Shown in pieces: positions 1 to 8,290 of a stretch of DNA of 20,669 bases. Every line of letters begins with the position of its first letter. The first letter of the stretch is position 1. Both the position numbers and the translations under genes were made by a program. The notes under the pieces are model-generated. The model saw nothing but the letters and a program-made list of their open reading frames with translations, was not told where the DNA came from and did not search any database. This DNA comes from Zygnema cylindricum (lineage: Eukaryota; Streptophyta; Zygnematophyceae; Zygnematales; Zygnemataceae): positions 1 to 20,669 of the forward strand of contig JBBHKE010003056.1 in NCBI GenBank assembly GCA_037447655.1, read 5' to 3'.

Positions 1-112
1 GTGAGTCACCCGCCCGTAACCGCCCGACCCCCAAAATTTGGCAACCGAATCCGTTCCGGATCCGGCGCGGGCGGTCGGTTAACGGTCGGTCACGGTTTCA
101 GTTGACCGTTTG
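1..112. other. GC-rich left edge, possible transposon end
   Basis: These bases are much richer in G and C than what follows and are dense in CGG/CCG words, including TTCCGGATCCGG and variants of CGGTTAACGG and GGTCGGTCACGG. No open reading frame of note is present. Short, imperfectly repeated CGG-type words of this kind are common near the ends of Ac-like hAT transposons, so a truncated element cut by the window edge is one reading. A GC-rich upstream island of gene 1 is the other. No terminal repeat or target duplication is visible. Confidence 0.3.
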
Positions 113-372
113 CTACCTCTGGTGTACAGTACAATGTACTACTGTACTCACTAAAAGAAATATATCGGCGATAAAGTCTATTCATCACCCTTTGCCGTTC
201 GATATTCAATTATATCGACTATCAGATTTGTCGTCATAGGAAATACGATACACAACGCTGCAAGTCTCACTTCATAAAATAAAACTCTCTTCATAAAACT
301 CTAGTCATACTTTGTATCTCCCAGAGATATCGAATTTTCTGCCCTCGTCGCTGTCTTCTCCCTCGTGTCGCC
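113..372 (+). promoter_or_regulatory. Upstream region and probable 5' UTR of gene 1
   Basis: This AT-rich stretch lies directly before the first ATG of the glycosyltransferase gene. It holds a GTAC-rich cluster at 123-148, a possible degenerate transposon end at about 190-262 and a short direct duplication at about 270-302 (CTTCATAAAA...AACTCT twice). No clear TATA box or initiator can be named and the transcription start cannot be placed. It is called regulatory only from its position. Confidence 0.35.
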
Positions 373-3300
373 ATGGCTGGCTCTCCGAAGAAGGATCGGA
401 AGGGCCTGAAGCTGCGAAAAAAGATCTTTCGAGCAGTTTACGGAGTATTCGTGCTCGTGGCCATAGTTTGCGTCTACCGCTCTCTGCAGCCCATGTCACG
501 AATTCCAGGTGATGTTTTTTGACATCGGTGATGTTTTTTGACATTTGTGACGTTTTTTGACAATCGTGACGTTTTTTTGACGGTGTTGATTTTTTTTGAA
601 TTTCTCTTAGAATGTAGATAGAGATGAAAACCAACAATATGAAAAAACAAAAAAAAAAAATGTGAAAAGAAGAGCCAAACGAGGATGGCTGAGAGAGAAA
701 GAGAGAAAATGGCATTAGTATTGTATCCATTTGTACCCTCTTTATCCAGTCTGAAGAAACAAAACCTGTTTGATGTTTACACAATAAGGTTTAGGATCAT
801 TTTTTTTATTCTTGATGGTATATTTGTGTTTTTACTCCCGTTAGATCTTTTGAACGTCTTCTTTCTTTCACTAAAATTTAAATCTATCCAGCTGATTTTG
901 GCACTTCATATGTAATCTCATATGTAGCGTAAAAACCTGTTTTTTTTGTAAATACACTATCCATCTTTTTTGGCTCGGATCGTAGTTATTGTTCCTGAAA
1001 AGAAAACTAGTATAGTCTGTAGTAATAACAAGAACAATTTTGGCTGACCAATAATCTCCGGCATTTTATGGAATTATTTAGCGTAACTTTTTGACCGATC
1101 TTCATTTTTGAATGAGCATCTAAACTATTATTGATGAATAATGTTTCTGATTCTGTATCTTTTGTCTAAAACAACGCACGAATGTCTTAGAGATGTGAGG
1201 AGCTTTCTCCAAAGCCAAAACTTCCCTATTCATTGACATGGACCACAGGAAAAGTCCCTTTGAGTAACTGGCTTTCTCCTGTATCTCTCACCCTCTCTTT
1301 GTTTCGGAGTTTTATGTCTGTCCCCTAGCCATTGTTGGCTTTTGGTGGCCAATATATTATGATGTTCGTCATTAATCTCCCAATTTTTTCTTTTATCTTC
1401 CATTTCTGCACACTTTAGCTCCAAACTTTGGCGCATTCCTTCAACTCTTATGTTATTTCGAGCTTTGAAATATTTTTCTGGACTTTGAAAGTGGAGTATA
1501 GAATCTTGAACATTACGTTAACCTCTGAATCTTGGCTTTAGCGCTTCATGTTATTAAATTCTACTGTTGAACATTGAACAAAAAACTTTAGCTGATTGAG
1601 CATTTAACTTTGAATTTTGATTTCTGAACTCCAAACTTTGACTTTTGGGTGAACTCCAAAATTTGAACATTGCACCTTGCGCATTGTTCAAATATCCAAA
1701 AACAATTGGAAACTTTCTATGTGGTCACCCTATACTAAATGTGGACTATACGGTACAATATCCGTGTACTATGAGGTACACAAATTTAGCGTTTCCGATT
1801 GTTTTTGCACATTAAATAATGATTCAACGTGGGCACGAACATGTCACTAGCTTGTATAGAATCTCTAAACTTCTGCAGTCTCGTAAAATTGCTAGCAGTG
1901 GATGTGATAAAGCCGAGGATGAGTAGCGAAGGAAGCCCCCCAGTTGGTCCCATTCGGCGAATGGACTTCGACTTTAATGAGGATCTTCGAAGGGCTATGT
2001 ATCATAAGGAAGAGCTTCATGCGAAGGAAATCAAATGGTCAGAGAAGCCCTCGAGTCTTTGTTTTGGCAATGGAGAGATCACCATTCTCACTGTCGCTGT
2101 CGACCTTCCCCAGGTATGTCAAATGGATTTTCTTATTTCTTTCTGTTCTCCTACATTGACTACCCGATTCAACCAAAAGCAGCTGAACGTATCATTTTAG
2201 TTTTGGAATTGCAGGCATATGTGGTACAAATGAGATTGAACAGGCTTCGTTACATTGCAAGGCATAAATATCGTTACTGTGAAGTTAGTACGAATCTCGA
2301 TTACTTTCGACCAATCGCCTGGACTAAGGTGTGTTAGTAATGTTGACATCTTTTTTGGTTGTGATTTCATATTAATTGAGCTTCGATCATTCTTTTTCTT
2401 TTTGAATGCATTGGAATCTCACCGGCCTTTAGTTGAAATCTTGGTTAAATTATCTATTTTAATCGTCAAATTTGTCGCTTCATGAAGCTTAGTTAACCAC
2501 AACAAAATAAGAAACCACAGCCAAAATAAAGTGCAATACTAAATGCGTAGTATAAAGTGTCAGTATTGAACCTCTAGTATTTATCGCACTGTACTTTAGT
2601 GCTCGGAATCCTTTTGGAGCAGTTAAAAATTAAACTTCAAAATATTATTTTTCCGTTTCACCTTTCTTCACTTCGTTTAAACTTCAATCGACTTCTAAAC
2701 GTTTTTCCAACAATCTTCGTGTTCTGTTTCAGGTTCGGGCCATGCTATTGGTTCTCGGCTTTTCAACCACAGTGGTCCACATGGATGCGGATGCCCTAGT
2801 GGCCAATATGTCCCTCACTTTTGAGAGAATAATTTCTCTACCCCAATATAATGCAACAGGGAAAGATGTGGTTTACACTATGGACTTCAAACCAGGGAGA
2901 GAGGCAGAGCCTACAGTCACTGCTCTCATAAACACGGGTGTCTACATCATGCATAGTACACCATGGGCCAAAGTGAGCATATGACAGGAGTGAGTGGAAG
3001 GAGGGAGAAGTGAGGGAGGGAGAGGGAGAGCTGCAGAGGGAGCCAGGCCAAATCAAGGTGGAAAATGGATCAGTCAGTCAGACCGAGATCATCATCAAGT
3101 TGGTCATGTTGGCTGCATTCAAGGCATAGTGGAAATACGCGAAAACAATTGGAAACACTATTTGTAGTTACCTCCTACTATGCGGGTATTGTATTGTTTC
3201 TTTGATTTTAGTACGTGTATAGGAAACCCCATATAACGTTTATTGTTTTCACACCTTTGAACTATGCTTTAAAGTAAAAACACTCAGGATAGAAGGCAGG

Positions 3301-4217
3301 GGGAGAGCTTCTATTGCTCTATAGTTGTGATCCTTTGTGTATGTGTTTGTGAGTGAGAGAGAGATAGGGGGAGGGAGGGGGCGAAAGAAAACGAGAGGGC
3401 GATTTGGAAATGTTTTTAATGCCACTTTGAGAAGGGTGGGTGTGCCAGGCTTTTTTGGAAGTACAATATCGATTCTATCGGAGCTCTATCCATCACAAAT
3501 TTTGGGATCAAGATGCTGTCATGTTGTACCGCATCAAGAATAGTGATGACTTTGCTCAGCACGTGGCTCTTATTCCGTATAGGTGAGAAGAGAGACGGGG
3601 GTGGGATGGGGTTGGTGAAGGAGAGGAGTTGGGCGAGGAGGAGTGCTCTCATTTCAAGGTGTATTGCATCATTCACATTATCTTGAAAGACTGACGACAA
3701 TTAAAGTATGACACTTTCGTGTATATTGAAGCGTTTTTTTGGATTTGTATGAGAGTGTGGTCCACAGTACTTCATGTCTTGCGCCTTTCATAAATGCATT
3801 CTTTCACACTAATACATTGGGGTACTCTATCACTGAAAGGCACTTGCATAGTAATACTTCCTCACATCTTTGCCGAGTTCATCGAATAAATGTGATCCGC
3901 TTCCAATCCACGTCATTTCATGTCTGGATCCCTCCTATTAAGGTTTTTGCTTTGCCTCACACATTTCTCTTCATGTGAAATGGTGTTTTCTCATATAGAG
4001 TAGAAAGACCTACTGTATATCGATTCAGAACTAATGTACATCTTTTCTATTTACTTTCGAAATTTTTTAGCATTCAGAATTGTGGTGCCGACAGACATAG
4101 TGGGAGGCAGTATATACTATCCATTTTCAATTCAAACGATTAATATAGATAAATAGTAGATTGAATTTCGTGGCAGTCGTACAAGGACAGTGACAGCAAG
4201 ATTGATAGTCACAGTCA

Positions 4218-4253
<36 letters not shown>

Positions 4254-4510
4254 GAGTCACAGTTACATTGACAATCGCAGCGACATCGACAGTGGATAGT
4301 GATATCTTACGTGAGTGGTGACAACCCTTAGTTTCAGATGTTGCTGTGGCTAACTTGTTCATGGAGTTGTATGTGATCAGGTATATGAACATTCCCTGCA
4401 GTCACAAATACAATGACTATCAGCCCGGAGACTTTATTGTACATTATGCTGGTGGCCATGATCCTCGGAAATATAAAAAATTGGTTCAGCTTTTAACTGC
4501 TACTCGTTAA
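373..4510 (+). CDS. GT34-like (GMA12/MNN10-type) glycosyltransferase, type II membrane protein
   Basis: Six exons join in frame: 373-508, 1899-2113, 2215-2328, 2733-2972, 3449-3582 and 4381-4510, giving 322 aa. The ATG lies in TCGCCATGG. Residues 1-17 are basic and about 18-35 form one membrane segment, the layout of a Golgi type II enzyme with a lumenal catalytic domain. Family marks are a DxD-type motif, HMDADALVAN (171-180), for metal and nucleotide-sugar binding; INTGVYIM (221-228); WDQDAV (254-259); and near the C-terminus GDFIVHYAGG (296-305). This order fits GT34 (Pfam Glyco_transf_34), which uses nucleotide sugars such as UDP-galactose or UDP-xylose. Donor and acceptor cannot be read from sequence. 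N-glycosylation sequons occur at N180 and N195. Intron phases are 1,0,0,0,2. The first 72 lumenal residues after the membrane are not conserved to my eye, so the exon 2 start is the least certain. Another DxD-type Golgi transferase family is the alternative. Confidence 0.82.
509..600 (+). repeat. 19-bp tandem repeat starting exactly at the 5' splice site
   Basis: Units at 509-527, 528-546, 547-565 and 566-584 follow the pattern GTGATGTTTTTTGACATCG with a few substitutions, and a degraded fifth unit follows. The first three nucleotides GTG of the array are the intron donor, so every unit repeats a donor-like GTGAYG. On the opposite strand the array gives a meaningless lysine-rich reading frame. 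Confidence 0.85.
1893..1898 (+). other. NAGNAG tandem acceptor of gene 1 intron 1
   Basis: The sequence TAGCAG offers two adjacent acceptors, ending at 1895 and 1898, and both keep the frame of exon 2. The proximal choice inserts one alanine before Val46, giving 323 aa. The distal one gives 322 aa. An AG at 1878 is out of frame. Confidence 0.6.
3583..4380 (+). other. Gene 1 intron 5 (798 nt) with G-rich start
   Basis: The donor is TAG|GTGAGA and the acceptor ATCAG|G. Just inside the donor the sense strand carries runs of five, three and four G at 3597-3601, 3603-3605 and 3608-3611, and a further GGG at 3631-3633, which could form a G-quadruplex in the RNA. A CT dinucleotide repeat lies further in. 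The rest shows nothing recognisable. Confidence 0.65.
4220..4251 (+). repeat. (CT)n microsatellite in gene 1 intron 5
   Basis: About 15 perfect CT units. The flanks hold several copies of ACAGT/CAGTCACA-like words. Confidence 0.95.
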
Positions 4511-6900
4511 GGATTAGGCAAGTATGTGCTCTTTCTCTCTTTGTTTTTCTCTCCCGTTCTCTTTCTCTTTCTTTCTTCCTCTCTGAGTACGGAAAAATAT
4601 GGACACTTGTGTGTTTTTTGGTTCAGCATCTATTATTTTTCAATTGCTTGAGGTCACATTTGATTAACAAAAAATAAAAATATAACTTATGAATACGTTG
4701 GGGTCACATTTCTCATTGCCAAGAAAATATGTAGCTTTATGTCTATAAAGTGACTTATGGTGAGGCCCGGTTAAGTGATGTATTTTTCACCTAAAAGTGA
4801 GTATGTGAAACTAAGGAAAATCTGGGGATAATCTGGAGGTGCAGGTGCGTAAAATTTTGGTTTTTGGTTCAAAATGGAGAGGCCATTTTTATGCTATTAA
4901 GACATCATTTTAAGGTGAGAGAGTAGGGGCCTTCGGGGCCGGTACATGGCCGGTACATAAAATGGTACATAATAAAACTCATTATGTTTCTAAGACAAAA
5001 TTTGATCCATCGGAATCTATTATGGCTTAAGTTTTGACACTAACGACGGCTGTTTATTTGAGGACCCAAGCCTTTTTAATTTGAATTAGAGGCAAAAAAT
5101 TTAAACCATAGCTTCAATTGAAGCAACTTTTGTCCACACTTGAGAAAGGTGAAATTTTTTGGAAGTCGAAACCCTTGAGTACTTGGAAAGGTCTTCTGTA
5201 ACATTTGTTTGTCTTTAAAAGCTGAAAAGATTTCTATAAAAGTTAGAAGATTGTCTATAAAAGTTGAAATCAATATAATTCGGTTTATTTGATACAAAAC
5301 AGAATTGTTTGTACTGATCTCATTTGTGTTTCATGTTTTCAGATTCAAATCAACATTTTGTATTCTGGTTAAGGAGACAAAACAAAGGCCCAATTTTTTC
5401 TAATAATTGTACATGGAGTTCAGATATAACTTTGTTCCATGTAATAAAAAAATATTATTCAACTGCAACAGTTTAGGAAGGAAGATGATTTTCGTGAAAA
5501 AACTTTCTAAGTGGAAAATAAAGTTTGGTATTTAAAATAAGTGGAGTACAACATTTTGGTCAAGGAAGATGAAACAATGAAGAAAAAAGATATTGTTTTG
5601 AGTGCTAAAGGGTGCCTCTTATGGGTCGATACGACTTACAAGTTCTATTGTGGCATTCAATTAAATGTTACATGTAAAATTAAATGTTGATTATTAATAA
5701 TCAATTATTAAATTACTTTCAATTAAATGTTGGAGTTTCTTACCCAATGGAGTTTGGTAGAGGAGGTTTGGGAGACGGTGACTTCGAGAAAGGACGCACG
5801 CAATAATTTGAGCTGCGATAACTGTCGCAATATTAATAACTAAAATCTAAAGGATATAATTTTCAGTCCTTTAGTGATCATAAAACATTAACCTGTTCAA
5901 TATTTTCACTTTTAGGTTGCATGGGTAAGTGAAATAAAGTGCCAATATAGACCACCATTTTGGTGTAGCCGTTTATGACCAGATGGTCATTATTATGATC
6001 GTGACACGTGTGTTGGTGGTCTAAAACAGTGGCACACGAATCAATATTGTTTTTTGAAACAATTGTATTGTTTTCAACACAATTGTAGATCTTTACAATT
6101 TTGTCATTTATTAGTACCAGTGTTAGTGAAGGCATTTGAAGGGATTTTTCGAGAGTAAACACTATTCCAAAACGAAGGGGAAAGCACTCATCGAAGAGGA
6201 AAGCAAATTTCAGTCTGGGCATGTTATGGACAGGAAAAAAACAAAATCTAATATGTCAATGCACTTAATAAAACCAATGTATTTGAAATTAAAAATATTT
6301 TTCAAGTATATCAACTCAATAATATGCGACATGTTGATTCACCCCATGTAAGGCCCTTTGATCTTTACCTTATGTAGTTGAAACAATATGTTGGTCATAA
6401 AACATCTATGTAGAATTCTTGCATGTAGAAACAGAATTAGTATAGCTTCCTTCAGCAGCTCGAGCGATGTTTAACCACAACGTCACTGTTACGTGTTTAA
6501 TGTGGCACTCTCAGTTGAGGTAGCAAATAGCACGCTTCGATGGAAGTAACTCTAAAAATGTACGAATGACCAATTGCTTATCAATAAAGCCATTTAGATA
6601 CTGTGTCCCTTCATACAACCTGACACGAAGTCACGCAGCCGCAAAGCCAATTTCTAAATGTCCGATACGAAATGTTTCTTTGTCTCGATACAATGCTTTA
6701 CCAGTTTTCATATCGTACTTAATCTTGCATACGGTGTTCTAAAAGTGTAGGAAACTTCTCGACAGAAAAATTACACCGTTCAAACCTACGAATGGTTCAT
6801 GACGTCCTCGAGTTTTAGATGACGAAATACTGGCTGCAAGCGAACATACACGCCATTTGCCCTTCACGTAAACTCATTGTAATACTTACGGTTCTGTATT
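4511..6900. other. Intergenic: 3' flank of gene 1 and AT-rich DNA without a recognised gene
   Basis: The first few hundred bases should contain the 3' UTR of gene 1; AATAAA-like words occur near 4670, but the cleavage site cannot be placed. Small structures are a GGGGCCTTCGGGGCC block at about 4927-4941 followed by three GGTACAT words, and a perfect 18-bp palindrome at 5687-5704. The open frames here are short, low in complexity and resemble no family I know. I see no coding exon, tRNA or other RNA gene. Confidence 0.6.
5687..5704. repeat. 18-bp perfect palindrome
   Basis: TTGATTATT followed directly by its reverse complement AATAATCAA, set among three copies of ATTAAATGTT. In AT-rich DNA a palindrome of this size may be chance. 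Confidence 0.6.
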
Positions 6901-6948
6901 TTTTCTGACTACGCGTTTTACTTTTGAATACTATTACTTTTTGGCATA

Positions 6949-7030
6949 GTTGTTCAAATCGTGCGATTTTTTCCTTTTTCCCGATTAAAACGTATAATTC
7001 GTGACTTTTGAAAAAATCGCAAAAAAACGT
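6949..7030 (+). repeat. 82-bp direct repeat, copy 1
   Basis: It starts GTTGTTCAAATCGTGCGATT and ends AAAATCGCAAAAAAACGT, and matches 7376-7457 over the same length of 82 bp with scattered substitutions. Both copies share CGTATAATTCGTGAC in the middle. No coding potential is apparent. Confidence 0.8.
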
Positions 7031-7179
7031 GATGTACCTTCTCATTTGATGTGAACCCAAATCTTCGACACAATCACAGACTACTAATATGGTGTCCTTA
7101 GCCAGTCCATGAAGAAATTTCAGTGCGCTAATGGAGTGTAAAACACTAAAAGTTATTAAAATATTTATAATGTTTTACC

Positions 7180-7373
7180 GCTCATTTAACGGGAAAAACT
7201 TGCAAACTGCGCTATATGTATAAGTTTTTTTTTTTCATGTACGGAATAGTACGGAAGGAAATTCATTAACGATTTTTAACGATTTGTTCAAAAGGTTCAA
7301 TGCGTTCGTTACGTATAATTCGTCGCGATTGGTACGTTCGCACTAATCGCCGTGAACAACTATGCTTTTTGCA
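7180..7373 (+). repeat. 194-bp repeat module, uninterrupted copy
   Basis: It begins GCTCATTTAACGG and ends CTTTTTGCA. The same module recurs at 10761-10930 continued at 11313-11336, where a 374-bp element interrupts it. Landmarks shared in order are AAACTGCGCTATATGTA, GATTTGTTCAAAAGGTTCAA, TTACGTATAATTCGT, GCGATTG and ACGTTCGCAYTAATCGC. Position 7343-7350 (CTAATCGC) is the unoccupied insertion site. Confidence 0.85.
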
Positions 7374-7375
7374 GT

Positions 7376-7457
7376 GTTGTTCAAATCGTGCAATTTTTTC
7401 AAATTTTACGATTGAAACGTATAATTCGTGACGATTTTGAAAATCGCAAAAAAACGT
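7376..7457 (+). repeat. 82-bp direct repeat, copy 2
   Basis: It is the partner of 6949-7030 and lies directly after the 194-bp module, so the 82-bp unit flanks that module on both sides (copy 1, spacer, 194-bp module, copy 2). Confidence 0.8.
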
Positions 7458-7462
7458 CTACT

Positions 7463-7485
7463 GTAAACTGAAACTGACAGTTTAC
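7463..7485. repeat. Hairpin, 8-bp arms
   Basis: GTAAACTG and its exact complement CAGTTTAC are separated by a 7-nt loop. Confidence 0.7.
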
Positions 7486-7575
7486 GGGAAAAGTACAACA
7501 ATTTCCGTAATATGTACGGTTTTTTTACAGAAATGTACGGAATACGAGGAAAAGATACGCCGTAGTTATTGGTAC

Positions 7576-7601
7576 TTTCTGTTCAGTGAACTGAACAGAA
7601 A
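7576..7601. repeat. Perfect hairpin, 11-bp arms
   Basis: TTTCTGTTCAG and its exact reverse complement CTGAACAGAAA flank the 4-nt loop TGAA. It lies about 90 bp from another hairpin and 250 bp before the 49-bp satellite. Confidence 0.8.
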
Positions 7602-7846
7602 TATCATGGAACTTGTACGTCTCTTCATCAAAAATGTACGGACATTTTCGAAAAGAGACGTTGATACGTCACACTATTTTCGCGCGGTAAGTTTGAAAAT
7701 TGTACGGGCGTCTTCTTCAATTTTTTTTGAAAGAAGCCGCCATGAAATCAGTATATAAATAAGGGAACGTTGTTTGCCCCTCTGCGAAACCTTATATAGG
7801 CGGTAGGCGGTGTGTCTGTCTTCGATTTTTTCTGTCCGTCCACAGT

Positions 7847-8290
7847 ACGGACCGCCGTACCGTTGACACAATGTAACGGTGCCGCCCGTACCGCCATACA
7901 GATGGCGTAATCTTACATTGCCAATTGTCGGTGTGTAGACCACCGTACGGCTGGCATACTCTAAAATTGCCAACCGTCGGTGTGCAACGCGCCGTACGGT
8001 TGGCGTAATCTAACATTGCCAACCGTCGAAGTGCAAACCGTCATACGGTTGGCGTAACCTAACATTGCCACCCGTCGGTGTGCAAACCGCCGTACGAATG
8101 GCATAATCTAACATTGCCAACCGTCGGTGTGCAGACCGCCGTACGGCTGGCGTAATCTAACATTGCCAACCGTCGGTGTGCAGACCGTCGTACGGATGGC
8201 GTATTTTAACGTTAACGTGCGTCGTTGTGCAGATCGCCGTACAGATGGCGTAATGTAACATTGTCGTGCATCGCTGTGCAGACCAATGTA
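7847..8290 (+). repeat. 49-bp tandem satellite with internal hairpin
   Basis: The landmark GTACGG or a one-base variant recurs at 7896, 7945, 7994, 8043, 8092, 8141, 8190 and 8239, exactly 49 bp apart, with a degenerate unit on each side (GTAC at 7857, GTA at 8288). Each unit holds CCGTACGG, then GGCGTAATCTAACATT, then GCCAACCGTCGGTGTGCA. GCCAACCG of one unit can pair with CGGYTGGC of the next across about 20 nt. Edge units are more diverged than central ones. The period is not a multiple of three, and the minus-strand reading frames through it are not credible proteins. There are no unique spacers. Confidence 0.93.

Larger units (their letters stand above)
509..1898 (+). other. Gene 1 intron 1 (1,390 nt)
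   Basis: The donor is CCAG|GTGATG and the acceptor lies in the tandem TAGCAG at 1893-1898. The intron begins with a 19-bp tandem repeat. From about 1420 to 1690 it is a degenerate low-complexity stretch in which variants of AACTTTGA and GAACATTG recur. It also contains a GTAC-rich piece near 1745-1782. No conserved coding stretch or RNA gene was recognised inside. Confidence 0.75.

Noticed and set aside
305-784. 159-codon minus-strand frame opposite exon 1 of gene 1
   Set aside because: It is a shadow of exon 1 and the 19-bp repeat. The plus strand has the Kozak-like ATG, membrane segment and in-frame splicing to GT34 motifs.
4927-4941. Hairpin terminator at GGGGCCTTCGGGGCC
   Set aside because: The stem is short and bulged, no U tract follows, and intrinsic terminators of this kind do not end eukaryotic mRNA genes.
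5878-6222. 114-codon minus-strand open frame
   Set aside because: No recognisable motif, AT-rich composition and no splice partners; this length is expected by chance.
7847-8290. CRISPR array
   Set aside because: Units are contiguous 49-bp tandem copies without unique spacers, no cas genes occur, and the genes around are eukaryotic and spliced.
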